From Asterias amurensis (Eukaryota; Echinodermata; Asteroidea; Forcipulatida; Asteriidae), in NCBI RefSeq assembly GCF_032118995.1, contig NC_092648.1:16458450-16522449 (forward strand): DNA of 64,000 nucleotides, read 5' to 3'. The notes under the pieces were generated by a model that was given only the letters and a program-made list of their open reading frames with translations, ran no database searches and was not told the origin of the DNA. Of the stretch, positions 20,201 to 31,196 are shown piece after piece; within the stretch, counting starts at the first letter, position 1, and the number at the start of each line of letters is the position of its first letter. A program made the translations under genes and the position numbers.

Positions 20201-23200
20201 GCATTCAAACAGGTTTGCTGAGTTCTACACCCTTATTTATTATAAAATAATAGGAGAAATTGGGTGGGTAGATGATAATACAATTTTGTGGCGAATAAAG
20301 CAAAACTGACAAGCCTGAGGCTTGCCAACATAAGCTATTATACAAATATTGACTGCTTCGAGTGTCACGGCTAAAACTATGACTCCCGAGGTGATCCCGG
20401 AGCGTTCTATTTGCCCGAGGCGAAGCCGAGGGAAAGTAGAACGCTACGGGGATCACCGAGGTAGTCATAGTTTTAACCATTGCACGAGTAAAAGCGGTAA
20501 ATAGTTGTTTTATAACACCCCAAACATTTCTAAATACTGTACTATTATTATTAAGTCACAGACCTGAATGCTACAATACACGGACGACGCGAATACAGAT
20601 TGCAAAAACTTGTACTGTGCTGCATGTAGTGTCGTGCAATCCTAAATGGTTACAGACTATTAATTTATCAACCTCGTACACGCAACGGACGTCTGGGTAT
20701 TGCACGCCTATCAAGTCATTTCGGGTTTAAGTTGAAGGGTTTTAAACAGACGCATGGAACAAGTGATGGAATTAAGTCACCATGATAAAATGCCTATAGT
20801 TTATATTTTATGGGATTTGAAGCATTGGCATGGTGAAGTATCAATGTTTGCGATAGCACCATCTGTCTACCTTCCATGTATATTTTGTTCCATAGAGAAC
20901 TGTCTTGTACGGAAGCGTATATAGGACATACCGAAAAAAGAATCAGGCTCCACTATTTCGCCCGGGCGGATTACTATTTCGCCCGGGCGGATTACTATTT
21001 CGCCCGGGCGGATTACTATTTCGCCCGGGCGGTTTACTTTTATGCCCGGGCGGATTACTAATTCGCACGGGCAGATTACTATTTCGCCCGGGCGGATTAC
21101 TAATTCGCCAGGGCTGTTTACTATTTCGCCCGGGCGGATTACTATTTCGCCCGGGCGGTTTACTTTTATGCCCGGGCGGATTACTAATTCGCCCTGGCGG
21201 ATTACTATTTCGCCCGGGCGGATTACGAGGCCGCATGTTTACACAGGGCTACATGTATCATTTCACTTTTACCTTAACAAACATCACCAGATAAAAGTTC
21301 TCTTTAACCCTTTAACCCCTTCCAGCCTCCTTTTTCTCCTTCAACCCCCCCCCCAACACTCTTTCTTCCGTGTAAGTAATCCGCCCGGGCGAAATAGTAA
21401 TCCGCCCGGGCGAAATAGTAATCCGCCCGGGCGAAATAGTAATCCGCCCGGGCGAAATAGTAATCCGCCCGGGCGAAATAGTAAACCGCCCGGGCGAAAT
21501 AGAAATCCGCCCGGGCGAAATAATAATCCGCCCGGGTGAAACAGTAATCCGCCCGGGCGAAATAGTAATCCGCCCGGGCGAAATAGTGGAGCCCGATTTT
21601 TTTTTCGGTATGTCCTATATACGCTTCCATAGTCTTGCTATATTCTATAACCGCGGAGAACATCGGCATTTGCGGAAGTCTTCTCAGTTCTGAAAAGAAC
21701 TTTCCTGCTTTTTAACTAACGCCTACTTATACCTATAGGCGGAAGGCAGAAAATCGGCTGGGACAACTATTCTAGCTTAAAGGTGTCTCAACGTTTCAAC
21801 TAGCTTGCTCTAGCCATCGTCAGGAGACTGATTGTTTGAATTACTGATATCTCTCGTTCCATGTACAGAAGTCAATTATTGTGATAATTTCACTAAGTGT
21901 TCAAATGGATCCACCTGCATCGATGTACCGAACGGCTTGAGGTGGCAGTGTCAACCTGGATTCGAAGGAGCTACCTGCTCAATTAAGTCTATCAGTAAGT
22001 TCCACCCATTAGCCTTATGGCAAACAAGGAACTCCATTTGATTATGTCAACGATTTCCAAAGAAAAAGCTCCCTATTATTGTACGAAATTCATTCCAATC
22101 CAACTTTTTTCCAACAACCAAGTGCCGTGTAAAACAAATCCCTGCAGCCGATTTCACGAAACGCTAAGATTAATCCTAACTCGAGTTAGGATGAGTAACT
22201 CGTCCTAACTTAGGATAGGTTCAATGCGTCCTACGTATTTGGATACGAAACTGAACCCGTCCTAAGTCCTAAGATTAATCCTAAGTTAGGAAGAGTTTGG
22301 TGAAATCGACGGCTGGTCCTTTTATTATTCAGCTTATGGGCCTTTTTCGAAACGACGGCTTCAGCTTTGGCCCCGCGAGTGATTTGACATTTGCTTGTGC
22401 TTTGCGTACTACGGGCTTCAGGCGAGAGAACAGAGCCTGATCCAAAGCCAAAGCCGCGGTTTCGAAAGAGTGAATATAATATGTGAAGTTTTGGTGTGTT
22501 TTTGTTTCATTTAGGCTAGGCCTATATCAGAAGATAATTTGACGTACAGGTTCAGTTGTCACAGAGAAACATTTTCAAGGGGGATACAGCATTTATGTTG
22601 GTGTCACCACTCCCGTTCAGTAATCTATAAATGAGGGAATAGATTATTGCTCATTGCGGTCATCAGTTATGCAGCAGAGCTAGTTTACGCTTTAAAATAG
22701 TGTTTTGTATTTTTCCAAGATATGATAGCTTGGTTGGTGCCGTTGTTGGTGATGGTCTTCGGCGCAGTCGCAGCCTCTCTAACCATTTGTGTCATCAAAC
22801 GGAAGCACAGACGAGACGGAACTCAAATGGCACAAGAAATGCGCCACGACATCGTCGAAAATGAAGGGTGAAGTTTATACATTATGTACCTTATGCAAAC
22901 CAAATCTCATTTGGTCGCACCAACCTTTTAAAAATAATTATGTCCACTCATTGTCTCCTTTCTCATACAAAACGAGTAATATCGATACCACAAACATAAG
23001 GGACGTTGCCTTCGGATTAGGCGCTTAAGGCCATGAAACCGATTGTTTTGAAATAAATGGTTGGAAAGTATTTTGAAAGTGCCAACTGTGAGGTTTTTGT
23101 AGAATCGATTATTTTTTTCCTCCTTAAATAAAAGTGGATCAAATCATCGCAGCGCCCACCAGGGGAATTACGTGGACCGTAAAAAGAAATTTGCTAAATT

Positions 23201-26200
23201 ATGTAACTTTGTCGTTTTTTTTTTATTCTTCGTTATTGTGTGTGTGGTTTTCCTTTTTACTTCGTGAACTTCGCGAACCGCCATTTTTAGATCCGATTAT
23301 TTATTTTTCTCCACAAATAAAAAATGGTTTAGATCATCGCTGTAGCCAATATCAAACAGCAGTCGTATAGGCCTATTCCATAGACTTACTTTTCTGTATC
23401 TTTACTTCAGATCCCAACTGGTGCTCGAAACCCTCGAATTTCCCGAAGTGCCTGACGTAGCAAACTTCAATGGTAAGTAACCAGTTTGTCAATATCAGCT
23501 TAAAGGCACTGGGTTCGAAAAACTTAAGGCTAGTTCTATTAGTTAGGACGAGTAACTCGTCCTAACTCGAGATTGGATTAGTCTCAACTCTTAATCCACC
23601 CCTGAACACCTTTGGTAGTTGTCAAAGACCAGTACTATCACTAGGTGTGTTTCAACATATGCATAAAACAACAAACCTGTGAAAATATGGACTCAAAAGG
23701 TCATCGAACTTGCAAGAAAATAATGAAAGAAAAACACCCTTGTTGCACAAATTAATTGTTGTGCTTGTAGATGCCAAAAAAGGCTTCGGAGGCCTTTTTT
23801 TCAGATTCAAATATTTGAGTGAGAAATTACCTCTTTCTCGAAAACTACGTTACTTCAGAGGGTGCCGTTTACTCACACTGTTTTATACTACCAGCAGTTC
23901 TCCGATGGTCGTTACCAAGTAACATTTTTATGCGAACAACTATTTTGAGTGATTGCCAATAGAATCCAGTGCCGTAGAGTCATTTTGTTTAATGACTGCG
24001 TCCAAACAATTTAACACGGAGGGAAATTTGATATTGTGCTCCACACCCTTTAAAAAAGTGGTTATCCGTTGCCTCCAGGATTGAAGCCGATGGCGGGACA
24101 AAATATGGTCTGGTTTAATACACAGTACAATACTTGAACTTCATGACAAAGGTGGTCAAAAACATGGAGGGAGGGACATTTTGATATTGTGTCCCCCTCC
24201 CCTCAAAAGGTCGGGAGACTAATATCCCCCTGTCCCTTCCCTGATCGACGCCCCTGACTGAGAACGACCATTGTCATTCTAAACCTCCAGATATCTCCAA
24301 AGATGGAACATCTTTCCACGCAGAAACGAGTCTCTCGTTCCCGAGGCATCTCATTGTGATAACGGGTGAGCTGGGTGTAGGAAACTTCGGACGGGTGTTG
24401 TTGGCCACAGCAATAGGAATCGAAGAAAGCAAGAAACATACCATCGTGGCCGTTAAAACAATCAAAGGTGAAAGTATAGATAATGACCACTGTTTGGTTT
24501 GGTATGCAAACACATTTTACCCAAACTAAATAGTGTCATAGATAGTGTGTCCACCAGCAAAATGGCTGATTATCATCCACACCCAATTTCAGTAAAGGTA
24601 AACTTGTGATAGTTTACTTAAAAAAAGAAAAAAAGTTGTAACTATTTCACGCAAAAATAAACACAGCAGTCACAGCAGCTCAGCTAAAGAGATCTGTTTT
24701 CCATCACCCGTTGCATTTACGATGCAGACGACTAGGTTACTGGGGACCAATCATGACCATTACCGACAGTGAACGCCGAAGCCACGGCGCACACCCTGGT
24801 GATGAAAAATGCTTGGGGACTGAAAACGGTGATCATAAAAAAAACTATGAAAAAAATGTGTCACTATGGTTTGTTTAATTATTTTTTTTTTCTTTTTTTT
24901 TTACAAAAGAGGGTGCTGACATTCAGGCCAAGAGTGACCTTCTTCAAGAGTTGGACTTAATGAGAGCAGTTGGTTCACATCCAAACATCGTCCGATTGCT
25001 GGGATGTTGCGTAAGAGAAGGTAAAACATATGTTTCTCAGTTCGTGCAAGCCATTGCTGTACGGTATTATAGTTGTAGTAAAGAGTGATCTGAAATCGAG
25101 GCTCTTAATGTTACAATAGATTAACCATTTATGGTATAATAAATGTCACAGTTACTTTGTGTCAAACTGATAAAAATGAGTAACCATCAATTAACCATTC
25201 ATTCACTACCAATAAGAAAGCTTATAGTCAGTCGGTCGGATCAATAACACAACAGTGTCCCGACCCGAGGGTGGTGGGGCAACAGTTCATGAAATACTCT
25301 TCACTGATAATAACAACAACAACAACAACAACAGCAACAATCAGTGAGAGTCGGTGCAGAAAACCATAGTCATAGCCATTCGCCTAAAGAATCTGTCATC
25401 TGTGTTTCATTCCTTTCAATCCCACCGCTGCCACCATTTAAAAGTATACATTATTATATTATATTCAAACTATTCATACTATCGTCCAATTTTATGTGTT
25501 AGAGTATCAACAAAATATCCATATAGCAGTGCCAAGCCAAGTACATTCCTGACCTTTCATCCTCTATCATCTCGAATTGTGAAGTTTCGATGTTCAACTG
25601 TTTGACTCCATAGATCCCATTTATATCATAATGGAGTACCTTGCTAAAGGTAATCTGAAGAGCTACCTCAACGCGTGCAAAACTCAAGACCCAGTCTATG
25701 CAAACTCCACTGGCTACAGCAAGAGACTCTCACAGACCTTGGTCAGGTGTGCCAGAGATGTGGCGAGTGGAATGAGTTTCTTGTCTTCGAAAATGGTAAA
25801 AACTCAAAACCAGTTTCACCATGTTTGAAAAAAGAGAGTTTGTGGGACCTTATATATTGTGAATGCGTTCTGTACAGTTACGTTTGACTGTGGTGATAAA
25901 CAGAATTTAGAGCAGCCACACCTGCAGTGGCTGTGGGGCGTGGTCGTTGTCTTCGTGTTGTATGTTCCGTTGTGGTGGTCATGATGTTATTGAATAAAAT
26001 GACCATCCTTTGTTCTTATTTGGATGTTTGATAGATTTACGTTTATGCATTCAATGCTTAATTGAGGTAAGTAGAAATAATAGCAATCTTCAATTTCCCG
26101 CGCTTACTATTTTTGTTTGCCCTCTCAAGTGCATCCACCGTGATCTGGCTGCTCGTAATGTGTTGATCAGTGACGACATGGAATGCAAGGTGTCTGATTT

Positions 26201-28239
26201 CGGCCTCTCTCGGGATATCACACATGAACGGATCTACATCCGAAAATCTAAGGTGAGACCATCTTTGCTCTATTAGGCTTGTTGAGATGCGGACACCATA
26301 GGAGTGCACAGTTTGGTTTGGGTGTATCAGACAAATCAACCCAAACCTACTTAGTGTCCTGGCATTGTTTCCACCATATATTCCTCATAATGGCTTAGGG
26401 TGATACCTCTGTACCAACACCCCTTTCATTATCAAGCTTGAACTTTCAGGCCCTTGGCAAATTTCTCAGCCCCAGTTGGCTGATGGAATGATCACTCGAA
26501 AGGCAATATATTTTACGCAAGTACCACGGCGGCTTCAGCAAGGTAGCAAACAACAACTTCGTAGACATTACAAGCATGGATGTTTTTGTAACAAGAATAT
26601 GAACGTGCACACACATCCGAGAGCAATGAACGGATTGTTGTACTATACAAAAGGGCGGTGCAAACCACACAATTTCAAGACATATTCGTGTGGATCATTA
26701 TGTTCTACTTTTAAAGCATCTTTCCAGCCGTATACGCCCTCCTGATTTCAAAAAAACATACAAACTTTTTATAGCCCAAAACGCCGATTCAAGGCATAGC
26801 GTCCCAATAACGAAGGGAGCAGTAGGCATATAAATAACATGATAATGTTTTCACCGAAACTATTTGAAATCATTAATTTGCAGAGACCTCTACCCATGCG
26901 CTGGATGGCGCTGGAATCTTTAGTCAGTGACGTGTACACATCGGAAAGTGACGTATGGTCTTTTGGGGTTCTTCTGTGGGAGTTGGTCACGCTTGGTAAG
27001 AGTCATGTTTATTAATTGGTAATCGATTTTGTTTTTGTTTTTAATAGGGTTGGATAATCTTTGCAGTCACGCCTTAGGTTTGTAGAGTGAGAACACTGAC
27101 AACCTTTATAAAGGCCCAATCGACCACTGATTTCTTAACCTAAATTTGGTTCCGTTTACAGGACACCGGCCGTACCCGCTCATGTCCGTTAAGACCATGG
27201 TAAGCAAACTACAGAATGGCTACCGTATGCCGAGTCCACCAAGCTGCAATGAACAGATGTAAGTTTATTTTATGACACATATAAATGATTTGTAATTATC
27301 AAAAATGAAGAAAAAAACACCTACTATTAAGTTGATAACAGTTTTATAAATAGACCTACCAAAATAGTGCTGAGCCCGAATTTGTGTACGGCTATGCGTC
27401 ATCACCGCGTCATTTATAGGGAGTTTTCGTTTACGACGACGGATGGTTCTGCGACGGCAATGATGACATTTGCATGCGTCGGCTTTGAGGACGGTCGTCC
27501 CTCAATTTCTACGACAGTACTTGGGATGAATCTTCGTTGTGCTGAAAACGACAACGGTTTGGCTGAAAAACCGTCGCAGAACCACCCGTCGCAAAAACTC
27601 CCTATTATGACGTAGCAACAACCTTCGTAGCCGTAGCCGACAATTCCTATCTGGCATGCAGTGGCCATGGCATTGAAGACCCATCAGGCACCAACAAATT
27701 TAAAACAAAAATATTACATTCATATTCGCAATGTGTTTTGTATGATATAGGTACTCAATGATGTTGAGCTGCTGGCTCCAGAATCCAGCTGAGCGGCCAT
27801 CTTTCCAAAGTCTTTATGAGCAGTTGGACGAAATATTAACCGAGGAAATGGTATGAGCTATGGGATTGGTAATCGCACGTTAACGAACCCTAGAACACAT
27901 GTCACGGAAAAGGGGGGAGGGGGTGGTTACCTCAGTGTTTCTGGTTTACAGAAATTATGTTTGAATGTTTCCCCAGGCTTGCGAGCTATCTTACAGTGAT
28001 TAAATTCACTCAGAAAAAGCACAATGGCGCTGACTTGTGTAAAAGTGTATTAACATGTTTCATTTTGGAAAGCTGTATATCGAGCACATCGGATCGGGAA
28101 TTAAAGTTTAGTTCAATTTTTTTACTCGGAGATTAATAAGTGTATTTTTCTCTGACAGGATTACCTACTGTTGGATAAACTGGATGACGACAATTATGAT
28201 GACACACAGCTGATGGAAGAATTCGATGAGATATTATAA
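17210..28239 (+). CDS. Receptor tyrosine kinase B: complete YWTD propeller-EGF-TM-kinase (~731 aa)
   Basis: Exons: 17210-17291, 17640-17879, 18410-18572, 19099-19229, 19952-20212, 21869-21994, 22720-22867, 23411-23472, 24291-24467, 24910-25020, 25614-25795, 26130-26252, 26884-26995, 27162-27258, 27751-27850, 28159-28239. Total 2196 bp, frame closed. Residues 1-27 are a signal peptide (an in-frame Met8 at 17231 could also start it). Residues ~28-292 hold LDL-receptor class B blades (MVYWDD, MIYWTE, NIYWTC, QLYWIDD, LVWTD), consistent with one six-bladed LRP-type propeller. An EGF module spans ~293-334 and the membrane span ~336-358. The kinase has GxGxFG at 433-438, Lys460, Glu477, catalytic Asp566 in HRDLAARN and DFG at 584-586. 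The tail [19 protein letters not shown] is acidic with possible phosphotyrosines. The first intron would be GC-AG (CAG|GCAAGT). One EGF cysteine is Trp (codon 21943-21945). It should be an active membrane kinase; its ligand is unknown. Confidence 0.88.
17914..18280 (+). repeat. Abundant ~400-bp TIR repeat, copy in an RTK-B intron
   Basis: It runs from GGCACTTGAGACC to AGTGTCAATGCC followed by TTTAAG. It shows the family landmarks TTGTCAAAGACCTGTCTTCT, CACAAGTTGT, and GAGACCTCAGTTGAGGTCTC (a short internal palindrome), then CGTTACCAAGTAAG. The corresponding intron of RTK-A lies upstream of the window, so its age relative to the duplication cannot be judged. Confidence 0.75.
20369..20477. mobile_element. 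Palindromic hairpin element, 109 bp, in RTK-B
   Basis: The left arm CTAAAACTATGACTCCCGAG...GATCCCGGAGCGTTCTA faces a right arm TAGAACGCTACGGGGATCAC...GTCATAGTTTTA around a short GC-rich centre (GAGGCGAAGCCGAG). Nearly the whole element folds on itself. It is absent from the corresponding RTK-A intron, where surrounding sequence also differs, so no precise empty site can be read. Confidence 0.75.
20908..21631. mobile_element. Foldback element with tandem-repeat arms, 724 bp, in RTK-B
   Basis: The termini are inverted: GGAAGCGTATATAGGACATA near 20911 and its complement TATGTCCTATATACGCTTCC ending about 21629. The left arm then has 13 copies of a 21-bp unit (CGCCCGGGCGGATTACTATT, about 20957-21226). 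The right arm has 10 copies of its complement (about 21379-21592). A ~150-bp unique centre contains CATGTATCATTTCACTTTTA and a C run. The element is flanked by GTCTTG on both sides (20902-20907, 21632-21637). RTK-A has a single GTCTTG in an otherwise continuous sequence (about 3791-3796), an exact empty site. No transposase coding; the apparent FARADYY reading frames are repeat artefacts. Confidence 0.85.
22145..22315. mobile_element. TAGGAC-palindrome MITE, copy in RTK-B
   Basis: It begins CAGCCGATTTCACGAAACGC and ends GGTGAAATCGACGGCTG, with an interior of repeated CCTAACT/AGTTAGG palindromes. RTK-A reads straight through (AAATCCCTG joined to GTCCTTTG near 4339), so the insertion is younger than the duplication. 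The flanks suggest at most a 3-bp (CTG) duplication. Confidence 0.75.
22338..22470. mobile_element. Foldback MITE, RTK-B counterpart of 4362-4512
   Basis: Same family and intron position as the RTK-A copy: TTTTTCGAAACGACGGCTTC at the left and GCCAAAGCCGCGGTTTCGAA at the right, but shorter and more decayed. Shared position shows a single insertion before the gene duplication. Confidence 0.7.
23505..23973 (+). repeat. Abundant ~400-bp TIR repeat, RTK-B counterpart of 5541-6009
   Basis: Almost identical to the RTK-A copy from GGCACTGGG to CCAGTGCC, in the same intron between the juxtamembrane and first kinase exons. This shared insertion is useful for estimating neutral divergence between the two genes. 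Confidence 0.75.
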
Positions 28240-28472
28240 AGCTGTGCATATAAATGGTTTCAAGATTTTAAGGCACCTAGAATAAAAGGGTGTGGGTTTC
28301 AGAAAAAACTCTTTATAAACTTGACTCCATTTTGATGAAGACTATCAAGTCATTTCAGCAATATCAATCAATCAAATGAATGATAAATTCGGCATAAAAG
28401 TTTATTGTAAGTTAACAATTGCCTATTTATTTTGAGATCAGAAAAAAAAATCATTTTATCCTGATCACGGTT
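28240..28472 (+). other. RTK-B 3' UTR and end of duplicated block
   Basis: Canonical AATAAA lies at 28281-28286, about 42 bases past the stop. Similarity to the RTK-A flank stops at 28472 after CTGATCACGGTT. Confidence 0.65.
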
Positions 28473-28688
28473 GCAGGCAAAACAGATAAGCACGCAGGTA
28501 TATCCCTATTATATGAGAACAGTCATCTGACTCTTAAAACAATATGACACAAATTAAAGACGATTGTGAATATAATCCGTGATTGAGGATTAGTATAATT
28601 ATGCAAGTACAACCAGCAATTAACCAGGAGTATCCGTTTATTAGAAATAAGTTTTCCGCAATGTCGAGTATCATAGTAGTTACTTGAA

Positions 28689-29047
28689 GGCACTAGGCCT
28701 ATTATACAGGACTTATATGTTTTAGTTTGGCCAATATTAAGGATAAGAGAAAATCCACCAGACGCGTTTCAAGAATTGATTGGCAAAGATTATGCACAAA
28801 ACAAGAAACTTGTGAACATTTGAATTTTTGTCGTCGAAGTTGCGAGAGAATAATATATAATGGAAGAAAAACACCCTTGTCGCACAAATTGTGTGCTTTC
28901 AGCTGTATGCTTGAATTCAATTATATTTCAGTGAGAAATTACTTCTTTCTGTACGTTACTTCAGAGGGAGCCCTTTCTCACAATGTTGTATACTATCAAC
29001 AGCTCTCACTGCGTTATCAACAGCTCTACAATGCTCGTTACCGAGTA
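28689..29047 (+). repeat. Abundant ~400-bp TIR repeat, interrupted copy
   Basis: It starts GGCACTAGGCC and carries AGAAACTTGTGAACATTTGA, GTCGTCGAAGTTGCGAGAGA, AAACACCCTTGTCGCACAAA and GCTCGTTACCGAGTA. It is interrupted at 29047 by a Tc1-type element and resumes briefly as TAAGTTTTGTATGC at 29530 before losing similarity. Confidence 0.7.
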
Positions 29048-29529
29048 CCGGTGTCACATGCAATTATATCCTCTGTGCAATACTATCCGGAGAACATTAC
29101 TGCATATGCAATAATGTCCGCCGGATGGTTTTGAATATGCCATCGTGTCCGCCCGGACGCTGCTGTATAATGCATGTCCGCCTGGACACATTTGCATATG
29201 CAGCTGTGTCCGCCCCCGTGAAAAACCGTTCTTGCAGTAAATTAAACGCCCTTGGTCGACGGAACACGTTCGCCATTTTTACAAGCTAAGTGCGTGTCAT
29301 GAATGACATGTTCGGCCGTTGGGTATTCGCTGCAATCATAAAAAACGTGAATATTCATGCTGCACATACGTATAGGTTCAGTGCATGCACGCTCGCTTAC
29401 GCGCGCACATCATACAGTCATGTACATGTCCACCGGACGGTTTTTGCATAGCCCCGGACACGATTGCATATGCAAAAGTGTCCGGAGCGGACACTATTGC
29501 ATGGCGGACACAATTGCATCTGACACCGG
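29048..29529. mobile_element. Tc1/mariner-like MITE, 482 bp, nested in the repeat
   Basis: The left end is CCGGTGTCACATGCAATTAT and the right end ATTGCATCTGACACCGG, inverted and flanked on each side by TA (29046-29047, 29530-29531). The repeat resumes after the second TA, as expected for TA target duplication. Subterminal regions hold several GCATATGCAA and GTCCGCC/GGCGGAC motifs in both orientations. No transposase coding. Confidence 0.75.
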
Positions 29530-30354
29530 TAAGTTTTGTATGCCTACCTTTAAGATGCTGAATGTGTATGTTTTAGATTGGCCATATCAGGATACAAGAA
29601 TTGGATAAATAATTCTTCTGATACCGTATTTATTAACCAAGATAATGATATGAGCAGTTATATTGAAAACAAACTAATATTACGAAGAGCCTGTAACACT
29701 GACTTGTATCTATCTCTCGTCAAGAACGACAATTTTATAGACGGCCAACTCTACGAAATATTGTCCAATAACGAGTTACGTAATATGAAATAGTTTAATA
29801 TTGTATGATAGTCCACCGTATATAATAAGCTATCCGTCATATAAAAACAATATCTAAAAGCACCATAAATGGTTTATTTTTACTTTTTAAAACCCCTTTC
29901 TATAGTATGCTTTGAATTAAAGTATGCCTATTAGGCCCTATTATAAAAAAATATATATTCGTAATTTTGAGTATATGGCCCTTGACTATGCCTCCCCTAT
30001 AACCATAGGACCCTATCCTCTAGACATGTATGTTGTGCTTAGGTGGTATATAGATCATCGGCCTGAACTATTCCCGGATGCAACCCGTGCAAATGGGACT
30101 GCACTTTAAACAAAACAAAAATCATCTAACCGGAAATTTGCATTTTTGTCTGTCAGGATCGAATAAAAAACAATATGCGTAAATAAATCCCCGGAATTAA
30201 TCCTTTTTAAACCTAAAGTAAACATGCATTTCGTATCAGAAATAATGTAAAATTTTACTAATAATGTTACATTCATTTCTACCTCCATGGTTACATTTTA
30301 TTCAATAACAGGAAATGTCCAATATCAAATTTTCTGCTGCCAATGGGCCTCGAA

Positions 30355-30655
30355 CATAGAGTTATATACATGTATAAGAACTAGAGCGCGCACTGGCCTA
30401 TATACGCGCCCCGGTATGCGAGCAGGCGGCCATTTTGTAAGTTGACAAAACAGCTATCTCACAGAGTGTGTTTGTGCGGCCATTTTGTAAGTTGAACAAA
30501 CAGCATCGCGTGAGCGTTCAATAAAAAAAAACTCAAACGTGTATTTCATATTCAACGCGCGTGCAGAATGACGCGCTTGTCATCTTGCGGTCCCGTGGCG
30601 TTTGTGCACGAAGCATCACTCGTGCGCCCTCTAGTTCTTATATATACACTCTATG
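30355..30655. mobile_element. hAT-like MITE, 301 bp
   Basis: The ends CATAGAGTTATATACATG...AAGAACTAGAGCGCGCAC and GTGCGCCCTCTAGTTCTTAT...ACTCTATG are inverted over ~35 bp. An 8-bp direct repeat GCCTCGAA flanks it (30347-30354 and 30656-30663). An 8-bp duplication with short TIRs is the hAT pattern. The interior holds two copies of GCGGCCATTTTGTAAGTTG (about 30427 and 30478). Confidence 0.8.
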
Positions 30656-31196
30656 GCCTCGAAGCGGTCTCGGACAAACCATGGAGGTAGAAAAACGCCC
30701 AGAAATGTTACAACTGTATTTGTTGACATTACCAGCCCCTGTCCTCCAGTAAAGGCCGTCGACAATGCCAGCATGATCAATTGTATGACCATTGAATTTG
30801 AAGAACTTTTCACAAACTGCTTGGCTAGTTTGATGTGGGAATTAAATACTCTTCTTAAAACACGGGCTTTTCCTGTCAGAGATTTCGCCCTGCCTTATTT
30901 ATAGTTTTTTTGGGTGTCTCTTTAGAGCCACCGTACCATGTGTTGTTTACAAAACGAACTGTAGGCCATACGGGTCGAGGTTGTTGTTGCTTTTGTGCGG
31001 GTAGCAAGTACCGTGCAGTACCGGTCCACACACAAAGTCACAAGTGTGTCACCTCCAGGCATAATTTGCTATAAATTGTTTCGGAGTCATCAAACTGTAA
31101 GACTCAGTTTTTTTTAAGCCCGTATTTTAGCTCATCTTTATCTTGTCGTTATCTGTGTTGTCGTTCGTCAAGATAAAAACCAACAACACTGTGAAC

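Larger units (their letters stand above)
28473..31196. other. Intergenic region between RTK-B and the WAP gene
   Basis: Largely mobile DNA, listed separately (28689-29529, 30355-30655). Between about 29560 and 30340 the sequence is AT-rich. It has two open frames of 71 and 61 codons (29578-29793, 29924-30109) that match nothing I recognise and show no splice context. Positions 30656-31196 should contain the WAP gene promoter and 5' UTR; I recognise no core promoter element. Confidence 0.5.

Noticed and set aside
20876-21669. Long frames with FARADYY and NPPGRNS repeats, superficially like repeat proteins or CRISPR-like arrays
   Set aside because: They come from the 21-bp units of a foldback element; units are contiguous with no unique spacers, and the paralogue has an empty site.
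29578-30109. Two open frames of 71 and 61 codons between RTK-B and the WAP gene
   Set aside because: No recognisable homology, no splice or promoter context; AT-rich frames of this size are expected by chance.
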